DNA from: Bradyrhizobium sp. BTAi1
Lineage (GTDB): Bacteria; Pseudomonadota; Alphaproteobacteria; Rhizobiales; Xanthobacteraceae
NCBI RefSeq assembly: GCF_000015165.1
Contig: NC_009485.1
Span: 8,079,501-8,143,500, forward strand
Direction: 5' to 3'
DNA length: 64,000 nt
Positions within the stretch are counted from its first letter, which is position 1. The number at the start of each line of letters is the position of its first letter. The translations under genes were made by a program, and so were the position numbers. Shown one piece after another: positions 9,657 to 18,614 of the stretch. The notes below the pieces were generated by a model that was given only the letters and a program-made list of their open reading frames with translations, was not told where the DNA came from and did not search any database.

Positions 9657-9733
9657 GCACCCATAGCTCAGCTGGATAGAGCGCCACCCTCCGAAGGTGG
9701 AGGTCACAGGTTCGAATCCTGTTGGGTGCGCCA
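9657..9733 (+). tRNA. tRNA-Arg (anticodon CCG)
   Basis: A full cloverleaf: the 7-bp acceptor stem GCACCCA/TGGGTGC, a D arm GCTC...GAGC, an anticodon stem CCACC/GGTGG around loop CTCCGAA (anticodon CCG, reading CGG), a T arm ACAGG/CCTGT around TTCGAAT, and an encoded CCA end. It follows a broken copy of the same isoacceptor 110 bp upstream and is the first gene of the accessory region. It may have been carried in to replace the lost host tRNA. Confidence 0.97.
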
Positions 9734-9808
9734 ACTGTAACCCCTCTCAGGAAGGGCAGCCGCCGTTGGCGGCATCATCGGCTAAGCGGCATTGCAGGAA
9801 GACCGCAG

Positions 9809-11602
9809 TCAGGGCAGCCTTGCAGCTCCCTGGCGCTGCCGGAGGCTATCCGCCCAAGCAGCCAAAGCGCTTATCTCGGCTGAGAGCACATCTGGCCTCG
9901 GAAGCGGGCGATTCAGTGCCGCGGCGGCGCTGTGCATCAATTCGGAGCATCGGCCAAATCCGTCCCGCATGGCCTCGCAATCAGCAACAGTGATTGCGGT
10001 CAATTTGACCAAGCCAGGCGTTTTCACTTCGTTAGACAGACGCCGGATGACGTGACCGACAACTTCCTCAACCGCGATCTCCCATGTGTCGCGCAGCGTT
10101 CCGGCGATGGATTTGACGGTCTTGCGCCATTCGTCCTCGTTGCCCTGATCGAAGTAGTAGCGTTCGTTCGCGAGCTGATTAGTCAGGCTCGCCGTAATGT
10201 CGCTGACACGCCGCGCTTTGAATGGCGGCTCGCTACGGCAAAAGCCGGCCTTGTCTGCGCCCCGACTAACAGAGCTGATTGCGACTTGCAGTTTTGGATC
10301 GGCGTTATCCGCCGCACGGTTCAACTCGAACAAGAATGCAAGGTCATGCGTAAAAACGATAACCTGTCGGCGTGCCGCTTCGGCGACCAAGCGTTTCGCG
10401 ACGGCCTCTCGGTGCATGTGGTCGAGTGACGATACTGGATCGTCAAAAATAATGCCGGACTTGTTCTCGGTGGTGGCAAGTTCCGCCAGGCTCGACCGAT
10501 AGCCGACCGTCAGGGCGTGCTCACACCAGATCCAGTCTAATCCTTCCTTCGCCATCCCAAGCGCGATAATGATGTCCACATGGTCGCGGTTGTTCTTCTG
10601 CGCTGGGTCCTTCAGCGCAGCGGTCACGCGGTCGCGCTTGGCGGGATCGTCGTCAACCAGGTCGGCGATGCGAAGAACGCGGCCCTCTGGGGTCTTGACC
10701 AGTTGGAAGCCGGTTACGGGATCACGGCCCTCCCATTCGCCAAGCTCGTGAAGGATGTGTTCCACCTCCTTGATCTTGTCGCCCATGCTTTCGCGGGAAT
10801 TGACATTCGGAATGTGGATGATGGTTTTCTCGGCCGGGTCGAGCACCTTCAGGATGTCGTCCGTATACGGGCCGTTGTAGAAGAAGTAACCGATGTCGAG
10901 TTGCTTGAGATATTCGTAGCCGTTGAGTTGTTCATAGTAGGTGTAGGTGACGGTATCGAACTTCGACTCGTCCTGCGGGGCGAGCACGGCTTCGGCGTCG
11001 CCCCGGAAATAGGAGCCCGTCATCGCCACGATATGCACGCGGTCGCGAGCGATGAACTGGCCGAGATGCAGGCCGAGCTTGTTGTCGGGGTTGGCAGAGA
11101 CGTGATGGAATTCGTCAACCGCGATCAGCCGGTCATCGAAGGCTTCCACCCCGAACCTGTCCACGGCGAAGCGGAAGGTGGCATGGGTGCAGACCAGCAC
11201 CTTGTCGCCGCTTTTCAGGAACGCCTCGACGGAATTCACCTTCCCGCCATTGTCCGAGCCCGGCGCGTTGCAGAGGTTCCACTTGGGCGCGACCGTCCAG
11301 TCGGTCCAGAAGCCGAACTTGGACAAGGCTTCATCATTGAAGCTCGCGCCGATAGCCTTTTCCGGCACCACGATGATCGCCTGCTTCAAGCCCTGATTGT
11401 GCAGCTTGTCGAGGGCGATGAACATGAGCGCGCGGCTCTTCCCCGAGGCCGGCGGCGACTTGATGAGAAGATATTGCTCGCCCCGTTTCTCATAGGCGCG
11501 CTCCTGCATCGGCCTCATGCCGAGCGCATTGGCTTTGGTTGAGCTGCCATTGCGCGCATAGGTGACGGAGACAGAGGGGATGGATTTCTTCTCGTCGGTC
11601 AT
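9809..11602 (-). pseudogene. Chimera: DEAD/DEAH helicase N-terminus joined to AAA-ATPase C-terminus
   Basis: An open frame of 597 codons that joins two unrelated proteins. Residues 1 to about 370 are the start of a restriction-type superfamily 2 helicase: PPASGKS (Walker A, 50-56), VDEFHH (motif II, 162-167), AMTGS (motif III) and GLDWIW followed by TVGYRSSL, where the arginine-finger motif VI should come next. It instead continues at about residue 371 with LATTENKSGIIFDDPVSSLD, the Walker B/D-loop end of an SMC-like AAA ATPase, and that protein's C-terminus. Neither half is complete: no helicase motif VI and no ATPase Walker A. The start overlaps the stop of the upstream methyltransferase remnant by four bases (ATGA), so this was once a restriction operon. 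Confidence 0.8.
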
Positions 11603-13258
11603 GCACGCGCCTCCGCCTTGCTTTTCTTCGCCGCGCCAGGTGAGACGGCCATTTTGGTATAAAGCTCGAACAGCTTTTCCAGCCGCTCGGTGTCGTTGCG
11701 AAACCGGCGGCCGATATAGATGCGCTCAAGCACCTCGTCATTGCGCTCGTGGGCCTCGCGCAGGTCGTCCGGCATCTTGTCCGGATCGTAAAGCTCGGCG
11801 ATGGTCGCCGGAAAATGCGCTTCGCGCGCCAGCAATATGTCCTCGGCGCAGCGGGTCAGGTCGGCCTTGTTCTTCTCAGTGAGCGTGGGAACCGGAAAGG
11901 TGTTCCAGCCGAGAGTGTTGGAATACAAAAAATCGGTACGAAGTCGAACGCAGACTGTGGCAATCCAAACCCAATGCAAGCGTGAAGCGATGACCGCTAG
12001 GCTCCAGAGCGGGGCGTCGTACATTGCAAAGGCTTTTTCCTGCACAACGCAATGTGGCTCAAGCAACCCAACTGGAAGATAGGGCCGATTCTCGGAGCTC
12101 ACGCGGGGCACAATGATTGTCTGAGTCTCTGACATCACCTGCTCGCGGAAACGCCACGGCGTATCAGCCAGCTTTCTCGCGCTGGCATCCTCTTTCTTTC
12201 TCTTGCCGCCGCCGCCATTGCCTTTGCTTCTTGCGCTGGTTTCTCCATTTTCCGCCGCTATGCGAGATGCTTTGACCACCGCAACTCGCTCAGCGATGGG
12301 ACTCAGCTTCAACGCTTCACAGGCATCTTCATCGGAAATCCAAAAACAAGCGCGAGGGGAGCGGTCGATGAACTCAGTTGAGCCATAAAATGGTCGGATG
12401 AAACGTGCTGCATCCGGCGCTTGCTTTATGATTTGATATGCTTCGTCATTTGAGAAAATTAGTGCCGCGCCATAATACGGGTGGTTTCCGAATTGCATCG
12501 GCACCATGCCTTGCATTGGATTCGCTGCTTGCTCAACCTCAATATTCGCCGCGGGGACAAGGTACGCATTGATGTTGGCAACTTCCTTGCGCTCAACGGT
12601 TTGTTCCTCAGTATCAGAGATTGAATAAAGCCGCCTCGGAAGTCCATATGTGTTGGAAATACCAACAATGACGACGGTCACACCGGCATTATGACTCGCA
12701 AGGTTCGCCCACTTGAAGGACGTGTGGGCGAAGACGATCTTACTGCCAGTCGCGAAGATTACGGGCCAGAGAATCGGAACGTGCTGGCCTTGGCAAATGG
12801 AGTTTGTTGCCACAAACGCGGCCGTCGTTTTGGTCCTGGTTCCGTAGTCGGCGGCCTTGATGAACCATCCAGATACATAGTCCAACGACTTCCACTTCTT
12901 AATGCGTCCATCAAAAAGCGCGCCAAGGTCATTTTTCTGTTCGTCGGTCTGTTTCTTGCTGCCGAGATATGGCGGGTTGCCACAGATGTAGGTTTCGCCG
13001 CCTTCGTTCTCGAAGTCGATCTGTGCCTGATCGAGCGGCGTGCGAAACAGGTCATCGGCCCGGTGCTTCACACCTGTCCCGGTCGGTGGGCAAATGCTCA
13101 GCCAATCGAGCCGCAGGGCGTTGCCGCAGGTGATCCAGTTCTCGGCATCGAGCGGCAGGAAGTCCCGCAGGGCTTCCTTCTGGCCGCGATAGAGCACGTC
13201 GCACTGATACTCGGCGATGATGAGGGCGAGGCGGGTGACCTGAGCCCTTCTATCCGCC
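11599..13258 (-). pseudogene. MmeI-like class I DNA methyltransferase, N-terminus lost
   Basis: About 550 codons of the C-terminal part of an adenine-type DNA methyltransferase of the MmeI/type IIG group. The catalytic motif IV is present as GNPPYLG, followed by the target-recognition region and the C-terminal helical region ending in YIGRRFRNDTERLEKLFELY. The upstream part that should carry motif I (the SAM-binding glycine loop) is missing: the frame runs directly into IS3-family sequence near 13255. Without motif I it cannot methylate. Its stop overlaps the start of the helicase-derived gene (ATGA), showing that the two were one modification-restriction operon, transcribed leftwards. Confidence 0.82.
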
Positions 13259-14188
13259 GCCGACGAGTAGAATCCGTTCGTCATTTGAGCCGTGTTGGCT
13301 CGGTGATGCAACGGGACGGGGCGCGGAGCCCCATGACAGCTCAAGCGACCCGTCCCGTTGCTTCCAGGGATCGCTGAGTTTGGCGTAGAGCGCCGGCGGC
13401 ACGTTGCCGATCGCGCTGTGCGGCCTGACGGTGTTGTAATCGTCCATCCAGAGCGCAAGAGCTTCACGGGCGTGATCGAGCGAGCCGAACAGCGTGTCGT
13501 TCAAAAACTCATCGCGCAGACGGCCGTTGAAGCTCTCGATGAACGCGTTCTGCGTCGGCTTGCCTGGCGCGATGTAGTGCCATTCGACCTGCATCGCCTG
13601 CGACCAGCTCAAGATGGTGGTGCTGGTCAACTCGGTGCCGTTGTCGCTGACGATGGTGCATGGCTTGCCGCGTTTGGCGACGATGGCATCCAGTTCACGC
13701 GCGACGCGTCTGCCCGAAAGCGACGTATCGGCGACGAGGGTCAAGCATTCGCGCGTGAAATCATCGACGACCGCCAGCACGCGAAAGCGCCGACCGTTGG
13801 TCAGTTGGTCGCTCAGGAAGTCAAGCGACCAGCGTTGGTTCGCTCCTTGCGGTAATACCAGCGGTGCGCGTGTTCCCATGGCTTTCTTGCGACCGCCGCG
13901 GCGGCGGACCTGAAGGCGTTCTTCGCGATAGAGCCTTCTGAGCTTCTTGTGGTTCACGCGGGTGCCCTCGCGGCGTAGCAGGATTTGGAGGCGGCGATAG
14001 CCAAAGCGGCGGCGTTGCGCTGCAAGCTCACGCAGGCGCGCGCGCAACGCGGCATCGTCAGGACGCCGGCTGCGATAGCGCATCGACGTGCGGTCGGCGC
14101 CAATCACGGAACACGCCCGCCGCTGGCTCACCTCGTAGGACGCACAAAGGTGAGCCACAGCTTGCCGCTTCACGGCGGGCGTCACCAT
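13250..14188 (-). CDS. IS3-family transposase OrfB (DDE integrase core)
   Basis: About 312 codons. The HTH_21-like N-terminus (RRRFGYRRLQILLRREG) is followed by a retroviral-type integrase core with the catalytic triad in WSLDFLSD, IVSDNGTE and NAFIESFNGRLRDE. The C-terminal SNDERILLVGGG reading runs across the probable IS end and stops just outside. As in IS3 elements, OrfB overlaps OrfA by a few bases in another frame and would be made as an OrfAB fusion by frameshifting. The catalytic residues look intact. Confidence 0.9.
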   Translation of the reverse strand: MVTPAVKRQAVAHLCASYEVSQRRACSVIGADRTSMRYRSRRPDDAALRARLRELAAQRRRFGYRRLQILLRREGTRVNHKKLRRLYREERLQVRRRGGRKKAMGTRAPLVLPQGANQRWSLDFLSDQLTNGRRFRVLAVVDDFTRECLTLVADTSLSGRRVARELDAIVAKRGKPCTIVSDNGTELTSTTILSWSQAMQVEWHYIAPGKPTQNAFIESFNGRLRDEFLNDTLFGSLDHAREALALWMDDYNTVRPHSAIGNVPPALYAKLSDPWKQRDGSLELSWGSAPRPVASPSQHGSNDERILLVGGG

Positions 14189-14475
14189 TTTTTTGAATTG
14201 AGGTCCTTCAGCATCGCGTTGTCGAGCATTGCTTCAGCAAGCAGCTTCTTCAGCTTCGCATTCTCGTCCGTCAGCGCTTTCAGCCGCCGCGCCTCCGATA
14301 CCTCGAGGCCGCCGTACTTCGCCTTCCATTGGTAGAACGCCGCCGTGCTGATCCCGTGCTTGCGGCAAACATCTGCCGTCTTCGCACCCGCTTCCTGCTC
14401 CCGCAGGATCGCGATGATCTGCTCTTCGTTGAACCGCGACTTCTTCAGCGGCGCTGGATCGACGATCCGCGCGAC
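13255..14475 (-). mobile_element. IS3-family (IS407-like) insertion sequence, ends not resolved
   Basis: Contains the orfA/orfB pair described separately. The right limit is set by the first recognisable acpS codons (about 14479) and the left limit by the first methyltransferase codons (about 13255). I could not identify clean terminal inverted repeats or a target duplication. The orfA frame has no ATG and lies only about 30 bp from acpS sequence, so the 5' end of the element may be missing. The flanking genes are both truncated, which a simple insertion would not explain. Confidence 0.75.
14182..14448 (-). CDS. IS3-family transposase OrfA (HTH), start codon not canonical
   Basis: About 88 codons beginning KKSRFNEEQIIAILREQEAG, the helix-turn-helix start of IS407-like OrfA, then a leucine-zipper-like coiled coil (DENAKLKKLLAEAMLDNAML). 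Homologues usually begin MKKSRF; here the codon before KKSRF is CTG and no ATG, GTG or TTG lies between it and the acpS remnant. Either CTG is used or the element has lost its own 5' end. It overlaps OrfB. Confidence 0.8.
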   Translation of the reverse strand: MKKSRFNEEQIIAILREQEAGAKTADVCRKHGISTAAFYQWKAKYGGLEVSEARRLKALTDENAKLKKLLAEAMLDNAMLKDLNSKKW

Positions 14476-14478
14476 CCA

Positions 14479-14805
14479 CTGATTCCGCGTTGCTTCGACC
14501 AGGCGGAGCTCGACGAGATTGGCGTTGGAGCCGATCGGATAGAGCGTTTGGCGGGGCGGTTCGCCGCCAAGGAGGCAGTGCTCAAGGCGCTCGGAACGGG
14601 TTTCGGTGCGGGCGTGGCGTTCACCGATGTGGTAATTCACCGGGCGCCGGGCACCACGCCCGAGGTGCGGCTCTCCGGCGGCGCGGCGAAGGCTGCAGCA
14701 GCATTGGGGGTGACCGCCTGGCGGCTCAGCATCAGCCACACTAGCGGCCTCGCAATGGCGAGCGTTCTCGCACTCGGGGCGGAGACTCACGCGCGCGGCT
14801 CCTGA
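14479..14805 (+). pseudogene. acpS: Holo-ACP synthase (4'-phosphopantetheinyl transferase), N-terminus lost
   Basis: The C-terminal three quarters of an AcpS-type transferase. RCFDQAEL, RFAAKEAVLKALGTG (containing the Mg-binding K-E pair of the family) and LSISHTSGLAMASVLALG (conserved SISHT) are all recognisable. AcpS moves the phosphopantetheine arm of CoA onto a serine of an acyl carrier protein. The first 30 or so residues, including the IGxDxV metal motif, are replaced by IS sequence, so it should be inactive. It is convergent with the MazG-like gene and overlaps its 3' end by 19 bp. An ACP-like gene lies 4 kb away in the same cluster. Confidence 0.75.
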
Positions 14806-15692
14806 CGGCCGGACGGGCCGAGAAAACTTATGCGGCGCGCGTCGAGATCGACGGCGATGCGACCGCCGCGCGCGGCGAGTACGGCGCGCCACACCTTGAA
14901 CCCTTGCAGGATTGCCTGCTCCCACTCGCCGGTCGTGCATTGCCGCACTTCCAGATGGGACGTCATATCCTTGATCGTGCGCAGAAGCTGGAAATCGAGA
15001 GCCGCGACGCCGTCGAGGAAGCGGTGGCGTCGCGCATAGTCGAAGGCAAGCGCCGCCACGCCTTCTTCGATGACGGCAGCGCGGCCGCCATCCTCGACCT
15101 CGTCGAGCAGCGGCTGGCTCTTGCGTTTTCGCCGGAGCAAGGCGCGCGTGATCGGCGACCAGCCGAGCACGGCCGCATAGGCAAAGTGGAAGACATCGTG
15201 GAAGCGATAGCCGTCAGGATCGTAGGCGTTGTCCGTGAGTTCCGCGCCGAATGGTGTACCGTCAATCAGAACACGCACCCGCTGGCGCGATTCGCCCTCC
15301 ACATCGATGAGCTCAACTTCGAACTTGCGCGGCAGCCGCTCGCCTTCGGGGAGCTCGGCATCGAAGGTAAGCGGCTCGGTGCGTTCGCTGGCCCAGCGCT
15401 GCTTGACTTTAGCCAAGTTAGCGGCAGCGATGTCGGAGAGCGAGAGATCGAACTTACTGGCGACATTGGCGATGTACCAGAGCAGGTCGCCCAGTTCCTC
15501 TGACACGCGCTCCTTGAACAGGCGATGCGCTTCGCCGTCGCGCAGATGCTTCTTGTACTCGCTGAGCAGCTGACCCGTCTCACCTGCGAGACCGAGCATC
15601 GGCACGATCAGCGATGCGGCATCGTCGGCGCCATCGCGGGCGGGCACACGATCAGTGCGCAATGCCTCCCTCTGATAGCTTCTGAAATCCAT
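14787..15692 (-). CDS. MazG-like nucleoside triphosphate pyrophosphohydrolase with extra C-terminal domain
   Basis: A 301-residue protein from the ATG at 15692, which has a strong AAGGAGG site. Residues 30-100 form an all-alpha NTP-PPase: GLAGETGQLL supplies the first metal-binding glutamates and SEELGDLLWYIA the EExxD motif. Family members hydrolyse (d)NTPs to monophosphates and PPi. The second half contains DGYRFHDVFH and is a conserved partner domain of unknown role seen in MazG-like proteins. It is the last gene of a leftward operon, 17 bp after the stop of the thymine-pyrophosphorylase-family gene. It could supply a modified monophosphate or remove toxic modified triphosphates. Confidence 0.85.
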   Translation of the reverse strand: MDFRSYQREALRTDRVPARDGADDAASLIVPMLGLAGETGQLLSEYKKHLRDGEAHRLFKERVSEELGDLLWYIANVASKFDLSLSDIAAANLAKVKQRWASERTEPLTFDAELPEGERLPRKFEVELIDVEGESRQRVRVLIDGTPFGAELTDNAYDPDGYRFHDVFHFAYAAVLGWSPITRALLRRKRKSQPLLDEVEDGGRAAVIEEGVAALAFDYARRHRFLDGVAALDFQLLRTIKDMTSHLEVRQCTTGEWEQAILQGFKVWRAVLAARGGRIAVDLDARRISFLGPSGRQEPRA

Positions 15693-15709
15693 GCTCGCCT
15701 CCTTCGGCG

Positions 15710-16864
15710 TCAACCCGCTGCAGCGCGATGTGGCGCGTCTACGCGGATCTTGTCGTTGAGCTTCCATTTGGGGGGATAGAAGAGCTCGATCGGCTCTGGG
15801 GTCGGCTCGAACTTCTGCTTTATGCGGACACGGCCGGTCTTTCCCGCGATCTGCGGGTGCGCCACGCGCGCATATTTGTCGACCTCGCAGAACAGGTTCT
15901 GGCAGTCGATCAGCTGCAGTCGCCGCCCCCAGAGCGATTGGAAGTCGATGCCCAGCCGCTCAAACTCCTGCTCCTGAAGGTCCGCCATCAGTCGGATCAG
16001 CTCTGGCTCGTTCAGGCCGCCCGGATCGACAAAACATTTGCGCAGGCCGTCGCGTGCGCCGGGGCCGGGCACCACGAAGTCCATTTCGCTGAAATCGGTG
16101 AGCTCGCTGTAATTGATGTCGGTGATGAATTGGTACGCTAAGAAGTCACCAATCGTCGGATAGGCGCGCAGCATCTCGAAACCATCCTGCATCGTGCGGA
16201 TCTCGGTCAGCCGCTCGGCAAGCCGATCCGCCATCATCCGTTCGAGCAGCAACAGATGATTCTGGTGCTTGGCCGATCGTCCGAAGGCGCGACTGCCGGG
16301 CGGCATAATGTACGCGGCCGAGTAGATGCGATGGCCGGTCTGCATTGCGCGCGAGAGCACCGCATCATAGGCAACGAAGCTATAGTCCTCGAAGGTGATC
16401 GGGCCGAGCGCGCGTTCGAGAAGCTCCCAAGTCTCGATCTTGTTGAACAGCTTGAACAGCAGAATGCGAAAGAACACTTCGTGTGGTGACCTTGGGAGGT
16501 CGTCGCGATAGATGACATGCCGGATAAGAAATTGGCTGACCCGGTCGGACGCACGATAGGCGTTGGTGAACTTGTAGATCGCCAGCACTGGATTCTTGGT
16601 CCAGGGACGCGTCTCGCCGCGCACGCGGCGAAAGAACACCGCCTGCCGTTCGGCGGCAAAACGCCAATAGCTCTCATAGACCTCTGACGCTTTGGCCGGC
16701 GCAAGGTGCCGCAGCACGATCGGCGTAAGCGCCGTCGACGCTGCCGCCGGCCGAACGGCGACTGGCAGTTCCATAGGCAGGGATGCATTGGCTGCGGTCG
16801 GACGAGACTTGGGAGGGCGACCGCGCGGACGTTTTGTGGGGACTTTGGGCGACCTCGAACTCAA
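15710..16864 (-). CDS. 5-hmdU DNA kinase / alpha-glutamyl-putrescinyl-thymine pyrophosphorylase-family protein with AT-hook
   Basis: About 384 residues. The likely start is a TTG that overlaps the stop of the thymidylate-synthase-like gene (TTGA) and has AGGAG upstream; the first in-frame ATG would be at residue 31. Residues 11-22 contain PRGRPPK, an AT-hook-like minor-groove DNA-binding motif. Residues 62-120 (YWRFAAERQAVFFRR, YKFTNAYRASDRVSQFLIR) match the helical family known from phages that hypermodify thymine, where members act on 5-hydroxymethyluracil in DNA. A P-loop is not evident, so kinase chemistry is uncertain. Its place between TS-like and MazG-like genes supports a base-modification role. 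Confidence 0.75.
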   Translation of the reverse strand: MSSRSPKVPTKRPRGRPPKSRPTAANASLPMELPVAVRPAAASTALTPIVLRHLAPAKASEVYESYWRFAAERQAVFFRRVRGETRPWTKNPVLAIYKFTNAYRASDRVSQFLIRHVIYRDDLPRSPHEVFFRILLFKLFNKIETWELLERALGPITFEDYSFVAYDAVLSRAMQTGHRIYSAAYIMPPGSRAFGRSAKHQNHLLLLERMMADRLAERLTEIRTMQDGFEMLRAYPTIGDFLAYQFITDINYSELTDFSEMDFVVPGPGARDGLRKCFVDPGGLNEPELIRLMADLQEQEFERLGIDFQSLWGRRLQLIDCQNLFCEVDKYARVAHPQIAGKTGRVRIKQKFEPTPEPIELFYPPKWKLNDKIRVDAPHRAAAG

Positions 16865-17715
16865 AGCATCGCTCCTGCTGTCGCAGGAGCGATGGCGGGC
16901 CGCGCCGACGGCGCGGCGGGCGGCGCCGCGAGGGCCTGCGCGGCGGCGACGAGCGGAGCAAAATCCGCGTCGCTCTTGGTGATCCGCTCGAGCTTAGCGA
17001 TCCCCACCATGACGTTTAGGCGCGCCAGCGGCATGCCCATCTCACGGGCCATGAAGGCTCCGAGTTGGGCCAAGCCGAGATAATTGCCATAGGCTTTATC
17101 AAAGATTTGCTGGGTGGCGTAGAAGGCGTTGGTGACGAGTCCGGCTGCAGTCGGCTCGAAGCTCACCTGCTGGAGGCACGGAAAGCCCAACTGCGCGCTC
17201 GCGACATGGTCACGAGCCGGATCGAAGGTGGTGGCCTGCAGCATCGAGCGGCGCACGCCCGTCCGCGAACTAAATTGAGACAAAATCCACTCCAGTTGAT
17301 TGCCGTCGTGCGGGCCGCGCCCATACATGACCATGCGCTCGAAATACAGGCCGCGGCCATTGGCTTTGCGGTTCATGGCCTGCCAGCGCGGGAATGTCGC
17401 GCGATAAAGGATGAAAAGGCGGGACCGGTCACCGCGCGACATCTCCCAGAGGCGCTGCGGGAAGATCGTGAACGCGACGTCGTCGACCACGAGTCGCCCC
17501 TTGCGCTTGAGGAGCCGATCGAGGGCCTGGCGCACGGCTGGATCTTCGATGGCGGCGCCGTTCTCTGTGAAGCCACTAAGGCTCAGAATCAAAGGAGCAA
17601 CCTCGGTTCCGGCTCCGTTGAGGACCTGCAACAGCAGTCGCGCCCAAGCGCGCGAGAGATTGGTGTCATCGATCACCATCGGGGGCGGCGCCGCGAGCAT
17701 CTTGGCCTTACTCAT
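16861..17715 (-). CDS. Divergent thymidylate synthase-like (pyrimidine hydroxymethylase-family) protein
   Basis: A 284-residue protein starting at the ATG at 17715 behind a GGAGGAGG site. It overlaps the ImmA gene end and the next gene start. The C-terminal half aligns with thymidylate synthase: an RR pair in GVRRSML (155-156), the nucleophile Cys180 in GFPCLQQVSF, and Asn211 exactly 31 residues later, the same spacing as Cys146-Asn177 of the E. coli enzyme. Positions matching Arg166, Asp169, His207 and Tyr209 are not conserved, so substrate and chemistry probably differ. Asn at the 177 position favours a uracil-type base. The N-terminal 120 residues are not recognised. Confidence 0.75.
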   Translation of the reverse strand: MSKAKMLAAPPPMVIDDTNLSRAWARLLLQVLNGAGTEVAPLILSLSGFTENGAAIEDPAVRQALDRLLKRKGRLVVDDVAFTIFPQRLWEMSRGDRSRLFILYRATFPRWQAMNRKANGRGLYFERMVMYGRGPHDGNQLEWILSQFSSRTGVRRSMLQATTFDPARDHVASAQLGFPCLQQVSFEPTAAGLVTNAFYATQQIFDKAYGNYLGLAQLGAFMAREMGMPLARLNVMVGIAKLERITKSDADFAPLVAAAQALAAPPAAPSARPAIAPATAGAML

Positions 17716-18614
17716 CCGGGTCCTCCTCCAGATGGCGATATTGCGCGAGACCGATATAGCCGTAGGGCTCGTTTTTCTGGATCGGGGCGATGCGCACGAA
17801 GACGGCCCAGTCACCGGCGGCGGCCTGGACGATTCCCGGTTTCACTGCCCGAAACAGGCGTCCGCCTTCGAGGTCGCGTTCGAAGGCGAGTCCACCGTCC
17901 CCCGCCACCTCCGTTCCGCGCGGCAGCAGGAGCAGCGTCTTGACCTCAGCGTCCAGGGTGGGCGCAGCGCGATGGCGGTCGGTGACGATCAGCGGCTCGG
18001 GCGTCAGTGCGCCGAGAATGTGCATGCGAAGCGACTTGGGCGTGACACGGTGCAAGGCAGCGGCGCGGCCGCGCGACAGCATATTCACGCCTGCCGAGAG
18101 GTGGGTCAGGAGCGTCGCATAGCCAACACCGAACTCGCAGGCGATGGTGAACATCTGCGCCGGGGTCACCGTTTCCGGGGTCCAGCCTCGGACCGAGAAG
18201 GCGCGGCGCAGTCCGATGATCGGCATGAGGACAAAGCCGGCGAAGGTGTCAGCCAGAAACTCCTTTGGATCCTCCCAGGGCTGCGCCTTCGCGTCCTCAC
18301 GCAGCTCGTCGATCGACGACCCATGGCCGAACACGTGATGGCCGAGCTCGTGCGCGCAATTGTAGGCGCGCCGCGGCAGCGGTCGTCGGGCGGAGAGATG
18401 GATGCGCGGTGGGATGCCGCGCTGGTACATCCCTTCCATGTTGATGTTGTTGAAGCGCACCGCGACGCCCAGCGTCTCGCACAGCCCATTAAATGCAGAT
18501 CGGACCGACTTGGTCGAGCTTCGCCTTTGCCCGCGTCGCCGCGGCGGCCTGCATCGCCTGGGTTGCCAGGGCGCGGCGATTGAAACTGGGCGTGGTGGTG
18601 CGCATGATGTTCAT
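17708..18614 (-). pseudogene. ImmA/IrrE-family metallopeptidase, frameshifted
   Basis: The reading frame starts at the ATG at 18614, coupled to the XRE gene stop (TGATG), and runs about 41 codons (to GPICI) before a TAA at 18489-18491. The protein then continues in a frame one base away with GLCETLGVAVRFNN, so a single extra base lies at about 18488-18493. The rest carries the zinc motif HELGHHVFGH and the downstream acidic ligand region. ImmA proteases cleave a partner XRE repressor. Restarting at an internal start could give an N-terminally shortened protease of about 250 residues, so activity is not excluded. Confidence 0.8.

Noticed and set aside
14329..14478. Upstream extension of the acpS frame
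   Set aside because: These codons lie within IS orfA on the other strand; homology to AcpS begins only at about 14479.
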